NCBI RefSeq assembly: GCF_018294505.1
Contig: NC_057809.1
Location: 416,002,485-416,066,484 of the forward strand
DNA: 64,000 nucleotides
Source of the DNA: Triticum aestivum
Lineage: Eukaryota; Streptophyta; Magnoliopsida; Poales; Poaceae
Direction: 5' to 3'
Part shown: in pieces, positions 1-12,642 of the stretch
Layout: each line of letters begins with the position of its first letter
How positions within the stretch are numbered: the stretch's first letter is position 1
Program-made: the position numbers and the translations under genes
The notes under the pieces: model-generated
Databases searched by the model: none
Told to the model about the DNA's origin: nothing
The model's input: only the letters and a program-made list of their open reading frames with translations

Positions 1-1
1 C

Positions 2-460
2 GGTGTTAGTGTTATGCCTCTCTCTTTATATCGTAGACTTGATTTGAATAAGTTGACACGTACTGAAATATCTTTGCAAATGGATGATAAATCAACTGCT
101 ATACCTATCGGTATTTCTGAGGATGTGCCTGTTGTGGTTGCAAACGTTACTATTTTAACAGACTTTGTTATTCTTGATATTCCCGAGGACGATAGTATGT
201 CTATTATTCTTGGAAGACCTTTTTTGAACACTGCAGGGGCTGTTATTGATTGCACTAAAGGCAATGTCACTTTTCATGTTAATGGTAATGAGCATACGGT
301 ACACTTTCCGAGGAAACAACCTCAAGTTCATAGTATCAACTCTATTGGAAAAATTCCATCGATTATATTCGGAGGTTTTGAATTTCCTCTTCCTACTGTC
401 AAGAATAAATATGATATTCTTATTATTGGGGATGTGCATTTCCTCGTTGAGGTAACATAG
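2..460 (+). pseudogene. Partial gag-pol: retropepsin-like aspartic protease
   Basis: The frame is open from the window edge. The first codons read GVSVMP, which fits the segment just after the active-site D-L-G of Athila-type retropepsins, so the catalytic aspartate lies just outside the window. The C-terminal part shows the family block IILGRPFLNTAGAVIDC. A stop after VHFLVEVT ends the frame, and no reverse transcriptase follows. In an intact element this protease would mature the gag-pol polyprotein. The frame has no internal stop, but the protein is only a fragment. Confidence 0.75.
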
Positions 461-1243
461 TGTTATTCGAAATTTCTCCGGTTCCATGTTATTCGGAATG
501 AGTTCGTTAACAAGACTTGATCAACCTTGTTAGTGGATTCCTTTTGATGATCATGAGATGGATGAAACTAGAAGGCACAACCTTGTGTACCCTAATCTTA
601 CTTTCTGTTATTTATATTAAATAAAATAAAAATAGTATTTTTCTATCTGTTATCTGATTTATCCGTGCAATATAAAAATACCCCGAAAATAAAAGTTCTC
701 CAAATGCCCTGAAATTTAAATATGTTTTTTTCTGGAATATTTGAGAATATTTGGCACTCAGAACACAGCAGGGGGAGCTGGCACCTAGCCACGAGGGTCA
801 GGGGCGCGCTCTACCCCCTGGGCGCGCCCCCCTGCCTCGTGGGCCCGCGGTGTCCCTCCTCCACTTATTCCTGCACCCACACACTCCTTCCTCCCACAAA
901 CACGAATATCCAGCTCAAACCCGAGTCCAAGCTCATTTTGTTGCCATTTTCGATCTCCTTGCTCAAAGCACCTCTCACAAAACTGCTTGGGGAGATTGTT
1001 CCTTGGTATGTGACTCCTCCATTGGTCTAATTAGTTTTTGTTCTAGTGCTTTATTCATTGCAAATTTGTGATGCCTAGGTGACCATGTTCTTGAGCTTGC
1101 ATGTCAAATTTATATGGTTCCAAGTAGTTTTGATGCATGATATAGGCTCTAGGCACTTGTATGAGTAGTTGCTACCAATATTATTGAGTTTGGCTTACTT
1201 TTATTTTGAAGTTACTAAAAATTTCAGAATTTTTCAGAGAATA
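461..1243 (+). other. Spacer between protease remnant and 3' ORF
   Basis: No gene is visible. The first 250 bases are AT-rich, then a GC-rich block (listed separately) appears, then sequence resembling a leader for the downstream ORF. Short ORFs across the GC block show no recognisable protein. The block resembles the promoter-proximal block of related LTRs, so an internal promoter for the 3' ORF is possible, but no clear TATA box is seen. Confidence 0.5.
789..842. repeat. GC-rich imperfect palindrome, internal copy
   Basis: The block starts CCACGAGG and ends CCTCGTGG. It has GGGGCGCGC facing GGCGCGCCCC around a short CTACCCCCTG centre, so it could form a strong stem. Near-identical blocks sit upstream of the TATA box in the two TGATACGTCTC LTRs at 4624-4677 and 38811-38862. 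Confidence 0.75.
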
Positions 1244-2340
1244 ATGAAGAGATTTTTGAGGGGCTCATCAAGCCGAAGCTCGAAGGAAAAGAAAAATGAA
1301 GAAGCAATGAAGCCCAAATATAATTTGCCTCGCACCGAGGAGGTTAGGCAGTGTGAATGGCCCTCCGATGATTTCTTGAGAGCCACCCGGATTTATGAGG
1401 ATTTTTATGAATTGGCTAAGAATGCAGGCCTCACCGACTTCCTCCGCGACCAACGCGAATAGTATCTCTTACTCACCAATACTTTTGTGCAAAACCTCAA
1501 CTATTATCCTAGGGAATCACCTCCTTTAGTAGAGTTTCATTTATATGATGTGGTTAAGAAAATGTCACTTTATGATTTTTGTCGGGTTTGTTTGATCCCT
1601 TCCGAGGGCAAAATAGAGGAACCACATCGTGATGATGTGGATGGGTTTATTGATACCATCACCGTAGGGGAAACGAGGAAGGTTTCCGATGCATGAATCA
1701 CTAGCATACATTTTCCTGTTTTACGCTACTTTGCAATATTGCTAGTCGTTTCTTAATTGGTCGCGGAAACTATGGAAACCTTAGTGTTCCTGATATTATT
1801 ATTTTGTTCCACGGGTTATTCTGTGATAACTCTGTGAGTATGGGCGGTATTATTGCTAAACGGTTGAGTCTGAACCATATAAAGGGCCCCATCTTTGGTG
1901 GTATCTATGCTTCACGCCTAGCTGCACATTTTAACATACCTATTAGGCATTATGATAAGGAAGAAAAATTGCTGCCTCGTGTTTATTTAGATTATAAGAG
2001 TATGGTAGCACATGATTTCATTATAAAGAATAGGGAAGGGGAGCTTAAATACAAATTGTTCTTTGATAAACATCATCCGGAGACTATTACCTTGCATGCT
2101 CCTTCCTTGTTTGATTTATCTGCAGGCCAGTACCTCGTCGCGCTGGAGGACATTCACGCCTACCGGAACCCTGCACCAGCCATAGAGCCAGAGTCGGAAC
2201 CACAAGTTGATCCTCCACGACAGTCTAATTACCATTGGGATCCGGAGATGATTGCCAACAAGTGGCAGTCAGAGTCTTCTTCATCGTAGTACGACCCCAA
2301 CTATTACTATGGATATCCGCCAGGCCAACCATGGCCATAG
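1244..2340 (+). pseudogene. Broken Athila-like 3' ORF
   Basis: This ORF starts with a basic serine-rich N-terminus (MKRFLRGSSSR). It continues through blocks such as WPSDDFLRATRIYEDFYELA, a central region and a C-terminus ending YYYGYPPGQPWP. It resembles the ORF found in Athila-like elements of grasses. Its function is unknown and it is not recognisably an envelope. Breaks: TAG at 1460-1462, TGA at 1694-1696, a one-base loss near 1740 where the reading moves to another frame, and TAG at 2287-2289 shortly before the natural stop. The first and last stops probably replace CAG, and the TGA probably replaces CGA. The start is the ATG in frame with the conserved part. No Pfam family is claimed. 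Confidence 0.6.
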
Positions 2341-4388
2341 AACAACTTAGGCCAAAAGCCTAAGCTTGGGGGAGTACATATTTATCACCGACATTATATT
2401 CATGTTCACACACTCATTGCTAGATGTCGGTGCTCATACTTTTTCATTGTATCTTCCATGCTAGTTTATTTTCCTTTTTATCCTTTCTTCTTGTGTGTTT
2501 AATAAAACCTTAAGAAAAACCAAAAAATTTAGTTGTAGCCTTTAATTAGTTTACTTTCCATGCTTGTAGTAGTAATTAAAAAAAAGAAAACCCAAAAAGA
2601 TTTCTTGTTCTTCTTTTACTTGTTGGGAGCTTTCCCGTGTAAATAGTTTTATTTCTTTTCTTTTCTTTAGGGGTCGATAGGAGAAGACCATAATTAAATT
2701 GTTGAAGTAGCTCTTATATGCATTATTGTTGATCTGACAAAAGAGCCCATATTGCCTTGTCTTCTCCTGTTTATTGAATGCTTGCAGATTCCAGCTTAGT
2801 CCAATGCACATGCACTATTATTATTATTCACACTATTCGGTCATGCAAGTGAAAGGCAATTATGACGATATATGATGGACTGACTGAGATGAGAAAAGCG
2901 GGTATGAATTCGACCTCTCTTGTTTTTGTAAATATGATTAGTTCATCATTCCTGATTCAGCCTATTATGAATAAACATGTTTGCAATGACAACTAGAGAT
3001 CATAGTTTCTTGTGTCATGCTTGATTAGCTAGGAGCTTATAATGGTTTACCTTGCGTGCCAACATGCTATTAAAATGGTTGTGATGTGGTATGATAGGGT
3101 GGTATCCTCCTCTGAATGGTTTAAGTGACTTGACTTGGCGCATGTTCACGCATGTAGTTGAAACAAAATCAACATAGCATTCACGATATTTATGTTCATG
3201 GTGGATTATATCCTACTCATGCTTGCGTTCGGTGTTGATTAATTTTAATGCATGGTCATGACTATTGTCGCTCTCTAGATGGTCGCTTCCCAGTCTTTTG
3301 CTAGCCTTCACCTATACTAAGCAGGAATACTGCTTGTGCATCCAATCCCTTAAACCCGAAAGTTATTCCATATGAGTCCACTATACCTTCCTATATGCGG
3401 TATCTACCTGCCATTCCAAATAAATTTGTATGTGCCAAACTCTAAACCTTCAAATAAATATCATGTATGTATGCTCGAATAGCTCATGTATCAACTAGGG
3501 CTGTCTGTATCTTCCATGTTAGGCGGGTTATTCTCAAGAGGAGTGGACTCCGCTCCTCACTCACGAGAAAGTGGCTGGTCACTGGGATGCCCAGTCCCAT
3601 GCTTTATGCAAACTAAATCAAAATAATTGCAAACAAAACTCCCCCTGGGACTGTTGTTAGTTGGAGGCACTCGTTGTTTTGAGCAAGCCATGGATTGATG
3701 CTTGTTAGTGGAGGGGGAGTATAGACTTTACCATTCTATTTGGGAACCGCCTATAATCTGTGTAGCATGGAAGATATCGCCATCTCTTGGTTGTTATGTT
3801 GACACTGAAAGTATACCGCTCAAAATATTATTCATCTCTATTTCAAAACCGAGCTCTGGCACCTCTACAAGTCCCTGCTTCCCTCTGCGAAGGGCCTATC
3901 TATTTACTTTCATGTTGAGTCATCATCTTCTTATTAAAAAACACCAGTTGGAGAGCACCGTTGTCATTTGCATTCATTACTGTTAGTTTACATTGAGTAT
4001 GACTTGACTGGATCTCTTTTGCCATGAATTACAATGTCTAGTCAGTCCTTGATCTTTAAAGGAGCTCTGCATTTATGTTTTGCGGTCTCAGAAAGGGCTA
4101 GCGAGATACCATCTTGTTATATCATATTATGATTGTTTTGAGAAAGTGTTGTCATCCGAGATTTATTATTATTACTCGCTAGTTATTTAGGCCATTGATA
4201 TGAGTAAACTTGAGACCTAAGTGTTATTGTGAATGTGGTTAGTCATAATCTTTGCTGAAAACTTGAATGCTGACTTTACATATTTACAACAACAAGAGCA
4301 AACAGAGTTTGTAAAAATATTTCTTTAGCACTTTCAGTTTATCAACTGAATTGCTTGAGGACAAACAAAGGTTTAAGCTTGGGGGAGT
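2341..4388 (+). other. Long 3' untranslated tail with two polypurine-tract-like sites
   Basis: There is no coding sequence. The purine-rich core AAGCTTGGGGGAG occurs at 2362-2374, just after the 3' ORF, and again at 4375-4387, directly before the LTR. The second is the true polypurine tract by position. The first is an extra copy 2 kb upstream. The sequence between is AT-rich and featureless. Confidence 0.6.
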
Positions 4389-5791
4389 TGATACGTCTCT
4401 GTCGTATCTACTTTGCCAAACACTTTTGCCCTTTTTTGGACTCTAACTTGCATGATTTGAATGGAACTAACCCGGACTGACGCTGTTTTCAACAGAATTA
4501 CCATGGTGTTATTTATGTGTAGAAACAAAAGTTCTCGGAATGACCTGAAACTTCACGGAACATCTATTCGGATATAATAAAAATTCCTTGCAAAAGATGA
4601 AGACCAGGGGGCCCACCACCTGTCCACGAGGGTGGGGGCGCACCTGCCCCCCTAGGGCGCGCCCCCCTACCTCGGGGGCCCCTCGAGCTCCTCCGACCTC
4701 AACTCCAACTCTATATATTTGCTTTCAAGGAGAAAAAAATCAGAGAGAAAGATTCATCGTGTTTTACGAGACGGAGCCGCAGCCAAGCCCTAAACTCTCT
4801 CGGGAGGGCTGATCTGGAGTCCGTTCGGGGCTCCTGAGAGGGGAATTCGTCGCCATCGTCATCATCAACCATCCTCCATCACCAATTTCATGATGTTCAC
4901 CGCCGTACGTGAGTAATTCCATCGTAGGCTTGCTGGATGGTGATGGGTTGGATGAGATCTATCATGTAATCGAGTTAGTTTTGTTAGGGTTTGATCCCTA
5001 GTATCCACTATGTTCTGAGATTGATGTTGTTATGACTTTGCTATGCTTAATGCTTGTCACTAGAGCCCGAGTGCCATGATTTCAGATCTGAACCTATTAT
5101 GTTTTCATCAATATATGAGAGTTCTTGATCCTATCTTGCAAGTCTACAGTCACCTATTATGTGTTATGATTCGTTAACCCCGAAGTGACAATAATCGGGA
5201 TACTTACCGGTGATGACCATAGTTTGAGGAGTTCATGTATTCACTATGTGCTAATGCTTTGTTCCGGTACTCTATTAAAAGGAGACCTTAATATCCCTTA
5301 GTTTCCATTAGGACCCCGCTGCCACGGGAGGGTAGGAAAAAAGATGTCATGCAAGTTCTTTTCCATAAGCATGTATGACTATATTCGGAATACATGCCTA
5401 CATTACATTGATGAATTGGAGGTAGTTCTGTGTCACCCTATGTTATGACTGTTACATGATGAACCGCATCCGGCATAATTTTCCATCACCGATCCATTGC
5501 CTATGAGCTTTCCATATATTGTTCTTCGCTTATTTACTTTTCCGTTGCTATTGCTATCATCACTACAAAATACCAAAAACATTACTTTTGCTACCACTAC
5601 CACTACTATCATATTACTTTGCTACTAAATACTTTGCTGTAGATATTAAGTTTCCAGGTGTGGTTGAATTGACAACTCAACTGCTAATACTTGAGAATAT
5701 TCTTTGGCTCCCCTTGTGTCGAATCAATAAATTTGGGTTGAATACTCTACCCTCAAAAACTGTTGCGATCCACTATACTTGTGTGTTATCA
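4389..5791 (+). repeat. 3' LTR of the Wham/Sabrina-type element
   Basis: The LTR runs from TGATACGTCTC to GTGTGTTATCA, immediately after the polypurine tract. It contains the GC-rich palindrome (4624-4677) and a TATA-like TATATATT at 4712-4719 about 35 bases downstream. A leader-like region follows. ORFs within it are chance. Confidence 0.85.
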
Positions 5792-8428
5792 TTAGTGCGT
5801 AAAGGTCAGTGGCCAACTCAGAACAAATACCCAAACCATTAGTTTATTAGGAGCTCGTGGAGATGAGGAGAGACTCAGGATCGATGTGACCCCATCACCC
5901 CGTCTCATGGAAATACGGCAAGGGCTAGGCCCAACCCTATCTCTCTAGGGCGGTCTTCCCGGCCGTGCCTCGTAATTATCTCGCGGGTGCTCTCCGGGCC
6001 CGCCCGACTTTCAGATCAACTCGCGGGTACCCTCAGGGCTGACCCGACTTCAACAATGGTCTCAAGTAAACTTCAGGTAACCGTGTGTCCATAACATGAA
6101 GGGGGAATCCGAGGAATCAAACTCAATGGAATCCACTTGATGTAATCGTCAAGCTGAACTTATGAGGAATTACCCTCGAGGTTCACACTTGAGATGTTGC
6201 ATGACAGAGTCGTATCGGGAGTGGTGAAGGACGAATCACCCTCGATGACCACGACTGAATAGCTACACTACAGAGTTATCATCAGGAGTATGTTACGAGG
6301 TATCGCCCTCGGCACTCAATAGTAGCTCTGCAGACTCGAGGAACAAAAGGGGTGTGATGTGATGTGAGGTGTCGGTCTCTGGTCGTCGATCACGTTGATC
6401 TAGTCGTCGATGATGAAGCAGGGGGAACAAGGACAAGGTGGGGGTCATTGATGGATCACTATCCAACCTATGCTAAGTAGTTTAGGATAAACATGTAAGG
6501 TACAGTGAGCGGTTACGAAAGCAGGCTATGCATCTGAATAGGAGCAAACAATGACAGTAGAAAAATCAAATGCAAGCATGAGAGAGAATGGAATGGGCGA
6601 CATAGGAATGACCAAGGGGGTTTGCTTGCCTTGAAGCTCTGCTGAAAACGGAAGAAGAGTCGTCAGTGACATAGTCGATCACCGGGGCATCAACATCAGT
6701 CTCGGGGTCTACCGAAGAGAAGAGGGGAAGAAACCGTAAATACAAGCAACAATGCATGACATGACGATACGCGCTGCTAGGGGTGTTCTAACGCAATGTT
6801 ACACGATATTGACGAAGGGGGATAACATCCGGGAAAGTTTTCCCCAAGTTTGGCATTTCCAGACAGATGAATCGGAGGGGGTGGTTGCATGTTCTCTATG
6901 CTAGGGACATGTGGCAGAAGAACGGACTACGTATTCAGATTCGTCTCGCTTTTTTGAGCAACTTTCAAGTATAAAACTTTTTATCCAAGTTATGTATTAT
7001 TTTATATTAATTTTCAAAGTTTTAAAGATCTTTTAATATTATTATTAATTCTAAAATAGAGTTATTGCATCAGCATGACATCATCATGACATCAGGAGTC
7101 AACTGACTGGTCAAACAGGGCAATGGGGTCCACTGTCATCGACTAGTTTAATTAAGCAGGTTTAATTAGACTAAATATGTTCATTAGGCTAATTAATTGA
7201 AGTTAATTAATTTAAATAAATAATTAGTAACTAATTAATTATTTAAATTAATTAACTTCGATCAGTGGCCCCGAGACTAATGAACATATTTATCTTTTTT
7301 TGGACAGGGTCGTGGGCCCCTGTGATCAGTGGCCCACAAGGCCTTAGCAGGAGGCGGGCGTAACAGGCGGTGGGCGCCCGTAGCCTGCCCGGGCGGGGCG
7401 AGGCCATGGCCACGATAGGGATTGCCGCAGCGGGGCGCGAGGGCCACGGCGGGTGGAGCCGGTAGCCCCGAACGGCGGGATGGGGCGCAGCAGAGCGCGG
7501 GACGGGGCTCGCGCGCGGCAGGCGGGGCGAGCGGCAGCGGCAGGGTGACGTGTGGGGGTAGACCGCGGGCACGACAACAAGGTAGGGGCGGCCGACGCGG
7601 CGAAGCAACAGCGGCGACTGCGAGGTCCCCGGGCGGCGACGGTCGGCGGGGCACAAGCGAGCACGGCGCGAGCGACAACGGCAGCAGGACGCGGTGCGGG
7701 GAGCGGTAGAGTAGGCACGGGGAGGCAGGGTGCATCCCTACATAGCCGCAGCCAGGCAGGCACGTGTGGACGGGGAGGTCATGGTTCGGCCAGTGCGCAC
7801 CGGCAGCGCAGGGGCGCGGCGAGGGCATGAGGAGTGCGGCGCTCGGACGCAGTCACGACGACACGACGACGAGCAGAAGAGGGTTCTAGGAGGAAGCAGA
7901 CGGGGGGCCCTCACCGACCGTGTAGATGTGCAAAGGCGTGCTCATGGAGGGGCCGGAGCTGCGGATCCAGCGACGGGGCGTCGCGGAGTCCGGGAGGCAA
8001 GGTCCCGATCCAGATCGGGTTCATGAGGGGGAGGAGGGGAACGAGGGGAAGTGGGGTTAGGGTTTGCGGGGTGTGGGGGTAGGCCATATAGGCTAGATGG
8101 GCGGGCCGACTAGGCCGGACTATCGGGCTGGTTGGCCTAGTGGGGGTTTTTCCTTTGTTTTAGTTTCCTTTTATTTATTCTGTTTTATTAATTTAATTAT
8201 TTTAGACTAGTTAAACATTTTATAAAAAAAGTTGGCTCATCACCAATATTAACAAATGATTATTCGCAACATTTTGAACATTTTAGTTTTCATGTTTGAC
8301 AAATTTGAATTTTTGACTTTAACTTGAATTTGAATTATGCCTTGGATCGAGTGAGGATTAGCAACAGTAATGTGATGAGATGGCGCCATTAACTTGGGGT
8401 TACTGTAGCTTAATTATACGGGTGTTAC
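5792..8428 (-). mobile_element. Unclassified LTR-retrotransposon piece, minus strand
   Basis: Read on the minus strand, this starts TGTAACACCCGTATAATTAAG at 8428, a typical plant LTR start. It continues through an AT-rich part, a GC-rich block (8060-7340) with a TATATGG-like site near 8085, another AT-rich part and a long leader-like region. It is cut by the Wham/Sabrina-type element at 5791. The overlapping ORFs on both strands of the GC block are composition artefacts. A diverged palindromic AT tract lies near 7190-7260. I cannot name the family. Confidence 0.45.
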
Positions 8429-9907
8429 AGGGGAGGTGGTCCGGTGGCTTACAGCGAGCGACGAGGAGGTCTCCGGCGCGACAGGACTTCGGGGGTTGAT
8501 GAGACGGCGTCTCCGGCGAGTCTCCGACGTCAGTGAGGTCTCTAGTCGATGTCGTGGAGCCAGACAATCATGTGTGTGGCGTCAGGGTGGGATCAGGGGG
8601 TCAGAGTCGACGCCGAGGGCAACAATAGTGCGGTGGGAGAGGCGTAGCTCTGGCAAGGAATAGTGGGCACAGGAGGGCATCGGGGGAGGTGTTCTAGGGT
8701 GGAACCGAACAAGAGTGAGGGGCTTTTATAGGGGAGGAGGCGTGGATGAGGGGCTAGGCCAGAATCAGCAGGGGATCGACTCGAGGTGGGGTTGCCGATG
8801 TGGTGCTCCGACAAGGAAGGAAGGGAATCTGGAGGTTGGGAAGGTGAGCGCAGGCGAGGGGCAATCGTACGGTGGGTCCGCGTGTTAGAGAGATAGGGCG
8901 GGATCCAATTGGATTGATCAACCAACCCGATCCAAATTCGGTGCGCGCGCACTTAGCTGGGTCGGATCCGTGACGTGGGATGCGGGCATATTTCCTTTTA
9001 AAGGACATTGCGTTCCTATTTTAAAATAAAACAGAGAAAGGAAATAAAATAAGGAAAAGAAATAAAAGTTTACCTAGACATATTATATACCAAAATGTTC
9101 ATAAAACTACAAATAATAAGATGAACAATTTTTCAAGTTCAAATAAAGTCCACAAAAATTCATAAAATTCAAATAGTGCTACTTTTGCAATAAAAACTAA
9201 TAAAAAATATTTTTTTAAATAACAAAATAATTTCAAATTTATTTTCACCTAATTTTCATTTAACGGAAACATTTTACCCTTATTTCCATATAATTATTTT
9301 AGGAGAAAAATAATTTGAATAAAACATCAAACGAGTTTGAATTTGAATTTCAAACCACTTTCAATACTTTTCTCTTTTTCTTTGACCAAATATATTTCAA
9401 ATTGCCACTGAATTTTTAAGTGTCATATTCCTTCTCTCATTTTGAATATTTCTAGAGAATTTTAAATTTGGAAATTCAAATAACTTCAAATTGGAAATAG
9501 GTTTCAGAAAACTTTAAAATGGACTTTCAAAATGGTTCTTTTGAACTTCTGAATCTCTTTCTTATAATTTGAAGAAGTCATTTTATCTACTCTCATGAAA
9601 CTCATTGAGTTGCATAAAGGTTCTGAATTTGAAATATTTTCAAAAGGGATTCAAATCTAAAAAACCCTTTTTCATTTCAAATGGAAGAAGTCATGTCATC
9701 TCCACTCTAGGGTTTTGTGTTTGAGATGAATTTGAATTCATGGAGATCAAAATGCAAGATGAAAGTTTTGGGAAAGTCCTTTTATTCCCTCTCATTCAAC
9801 TTACAATTTTTTTAAATTTTCACTCAATTTCACACAACAATCAAACAAGCAAACTTAATTATTTATTTAATATAATAGTCCAATATTTAGAATTTTGGGA
9901 TGTTATA
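8429..9907 (-). mobile_element. Second LTR piece, minus strand
   Basis: On the minus strand this begins near 9907 with AACATCCCAAAATTC, close to the TGTAACATCCC start of several grass LTRs. It runs through 900 bases rich in AAATTTGAA-like words and reaches a TATAAAAG box at 8730-8723. A GC-rich leader-like stretch follows, broken at 8429 where the neighbouring LTR starts. The likely reading is that the 5792-8428 element inserted into this LTR. No protein is supported. Confidence 0.4.
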
Positions 9908-10015
9908 TTTATTTGCTACAATTAATGTTTGTCCTAAGAATGCAGATGCTATGCTTAATGAAGATGATCTTTGTAGTCCCCCTACTTTCAATAATTAAAT
10001 TGCTATGATGATTGC

Positions 10016-10291
10016 GTGTCTCCTATTTATGATGATTGCAATAATTATGAAAGTGGGTTTGGAAGAGTGTCAACTTTAGACAATAATTATCCCACTATGT
10101 CGGAGGGTGTTGAATCTTATTATAATGATAAAAGTGGATTTGGAGAGGTCATGACTTTATTTCATATTGAATTCACTATTCCAGAAGAGGTTTCAATTGA
10201 TTATGATGAGGACCAAGTTGCTACTTATGATGATTATTGTGACGATACTTATGTTATAAAAAATAGTGATAATTATTGTCATAATTATTAA
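10016..10291 (+). pseudogene. Acidic, tyrosine-rich ORF fragment of retroelement origin
   Basis: A 91-residue frame rich in D, E and Y, with two related blocks, ESGFGRVSTL and KSGFGEVMTL, that suggest an internal duplication. The frame upstream contains a stop, and downstream coding degrades into AT-rich sequence. The function is unknown. It is probably a remnant of an LTR-element protein, not a host gene. Confidence 0.3.
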
Positions 10292-11249
10292 TATCCTTTT
10301 ACTAAACATTACTCTTTTTATGTTTAAACAATTTATAGTATTTGAGTTTCTTATGATACTCCTACTATTATTGATGAGAATAAATTTGCTTATGTGGAGA
10401 GTAATAAAAAATGTATGTTTATGCACCATGAAAATAATGTTTATGTGATAGTTATACTGTTGAATTTGTTCATGATGCTGCTGAAAATTATTATGAGAGA
10501 GGAACATGCTTTTACATATCTGAACAATATCAAGTTTCCTCTCTATGTGTTGAAACTTTTGAAGTCATGCTTGTTTTGCCTTCCTATGCTAGTTGATTAT
10601 TGCTCCCATAATTTTTTTTGCATGATCAAAAAATAAATATGGATAGGAAGTGAGTTAGGCTTAAAAGTGCTAGTCATATGCTTCATGATGCTCTTGTTAT
10701 GTTTCAACTCTTTACTTTTATGTGAGCATCATTGAAATCATTATGCCTAGCTAAAATGCATTAAAGAAAAGCACTTGTTGGGTGACAACCCAATACTTAT
10801 ACCTATTGTTTTTGTGTGTTCACATGATTAAGATACTATAGTAATTATGTTTTATAGCTTTTGTTTCAATAATGTGCCAAGTAAAGCCTTTGGGATGATT
10901 TGAATGATAGTTGTATCGATTCTGTGGAAAAACAGAAACTTTTGCGCCCAGTGCTAGAGTTACCATAATTAACTAGGATGTGAGAAAATTCTTAAATTTT
11001 ACGAATGATTTATATACAGATTTACCACATTGTCGTAACTTTTCACAATTTTTGGAGTTACGGACGTATGGTTTTTGTTGAGATCATTATAGGATGTTCT
11101 GTTTTTGAAAGATTCTGTTTTCAATGCATAGTTTGCTTTTTGTAGTTTCTATGGCTTATATTGGTAAATATAAATTGTACAAATGATAGACTACATTAGT
11201 CATTATGTAAAAAAATTATGAATGTTGTCTTGACAGTATCCAAGTTTGA

Positions 11250-12230
11250 TTTGCTCCTTATCATACTAACCTATCTCACGAAGTTCCGATAAGTTTTGTG
11301 TGATTGAAGTTTTTAAGTTTTGCGTGAGATATCCATGTGAGGACAATAAGTAGTGGCAAGAACCTACTCTTGGGGATTCCCTAGGCACCCCAAGCTAATA
11401 TTCAAGGAAGACCCAAGCGTTCAAGCTTGGGGATGCCCCGAAAGGCATCCCCTCTTTCGTCTTCAACATTATCGGTAACCTTACTTGGAGCTATATTTTT
11501 ATTCATCACATGATATGTGTTTTGCTTGGAGCATCATTTTCTTTTGTTGAGATTTACTTTCTATTATTTACAATAATGTTTTGAATCTTTTATTTCATTA
11601 AAAGTGTTAAGTATAGCCTTTACCATGCTCAGTTTTCAAGTCTATATGTTGTCGTTTGAAAACAATAAGTTTTTTGTTATGTATTGAATATTCCTGAATA
11701 GTCAGAACATGATAAAATCTTGAAATTTTTACATAGTAAGCTATGATAAATTTTCTATAGTGTGGTAAGTTTTTAGAAATTTTTGCAGTAAAAGAAGTAT
11801 GAATTTTTCTCCGTCCTTTACAGACTTTTGTGTTTAGACAGATTGTTGGTATGTTTGCATTATTTCCATATGTTTGGTTGTTTAATGATTCTATTTGAGG
11901 ATAGGAGTATTAAATATGCATATGCATTTAATATGCAATGTTTAATTATAATTTTATTAGTTTGTTACAGTCGAGAATGATAAGGCTTTAAGTTGATTTA
12001 TACTAACTTATCCCACGAGTTCTTGTTGAGTTTTGTATGGACGAAGTTTTTAAGATTTAGACAAACTGTGATATAAGAGGAATTAAGTAGACACAAGAAC
12101 TCAAGTTTGGGGATGCCCATGGCATCCCAAGTTAATATTTCAAGAAGTATCAAGCATCTAAGCTTGGGGATGCCCCGGTAGGCATCCCATCTTTCTTCAT
12201 CAACAACTATCGGTTGGTCCTGGTTGAGCC
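11250..12230 (+). repeat. Diverged direct duplication, period about 740 bp
   Basis: Segments near 11250-11460 and 11990-12200 share the same order of motifs: ACTAACCTATC/ACTTATCCCACGA, then GAAGTTTTTAAG, AAGAACC/AAGAACTC, then AAGCTTGGGGATGCCCC. Each copy ends in a short hairpin. At 11429-11452 GGGGATGCC pairs with GGCATCCCC around CCGAAA. The equivalent at 12166-12188 is imperfect. Confidence 0.6.
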
Positions 12231-12480
12231 TAAGTTTTTGCTTGTTCTCAAGAGATGTGTAATTCTTGGTTTGAGACTAAGTTTTTATTTGTTCACATGA
12301 CATGTGATATTCTTGTAGTGCCCTTTTATATTTGTTTGTTGTTTGAATAAATACTTAGATTTGAAAGTTTAAAGAGGAAGTCCTCACATAGCTGCTTAAT
12401 TGTTTGACTACTCATTGATCTTCACTTATATCTTTTTGTGTAGTTTGTCATTTACTCTCGTAACTACTAGGAAAAGGGCT

Positions 12481-12640
12481 AGTAATGGCGCACCAGTTTT
12501 GCCCACTAATGGCGCACTGCTGGTGCGCCATTAGTATCACGCCACTAGTATTTCTTACTAATGGCGCACCACTGGTGCGCCATTAGTATCTGGTATACTA
12601 ATGGCGCACCGAGCCGTGCACCATTAGTATAGAACACCAT
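12481..12640. repeat. CACTA left subterminal palindromic repeats
   Basis: Several units of TAATGGCGCAC face GTGCGCCATTAGTA around spacers of a few to 20 bases, each able to fold into a hairpin. They continue at 14371-14515 beyond the inserted solo LTR. In CACTA elements such subterminal repeats are transposase-binding sites; that role here is inferred. Confidence 0.8.
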
Positions 12641-12642
12641 GC

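Larger units (their letters stand above)
1..5791 (+). mobile_element. Right part of a Wham/Sabrina-type (Athila-like) gypsy LTR retrotransposon
   Basis: The window opens inside a retropepsin domain. A downstream ORF of the kind Athila-like elements carry after pol follows, then a 2-kb untranslated tail, a polypurine tract and one 1403-bp LTR. The protease is followed directly by the spacer before the 3' ORF, so reverse transcriptase, RNase H and integrase are missing. The copy therefore looks like a non-autonomous or internally deleted derivative. The LTR begins TGATACGTCTC, as Sabrina and Wham LTRs do from memory. The 5' LTR lies outside the window, so the target duplication cannot be checked. 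Confidence 0.8.
9908..12461 (+). other. AT-rich retroelement-derived internal DNA
   Basis: There are no intact genes. The stretch is continuous with 20114 onward once the CACTA element is removed. It contains an acidic ORF fragment at 10016 and a diverged tandem duplication at about 11250-12230. From memory it resembles non-coding internal sequence of abundant Triticeae LTR elements, but I cannot assign a family. Confidence 0.45.

Noticed and set aside
7252..8082. Overlapping long ORFs on both strands rich in Ala, Pro and Arg
   Set aside because: They lie in a GC-rich block of an LTR, occur in every frame and show no domain. Composition explains them.
8436..9008. ORFs on both strands near a TATAAAAG box
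   Set aside because: This is the leader-like part of a minus-strand LTR. No protein family is recognisable.
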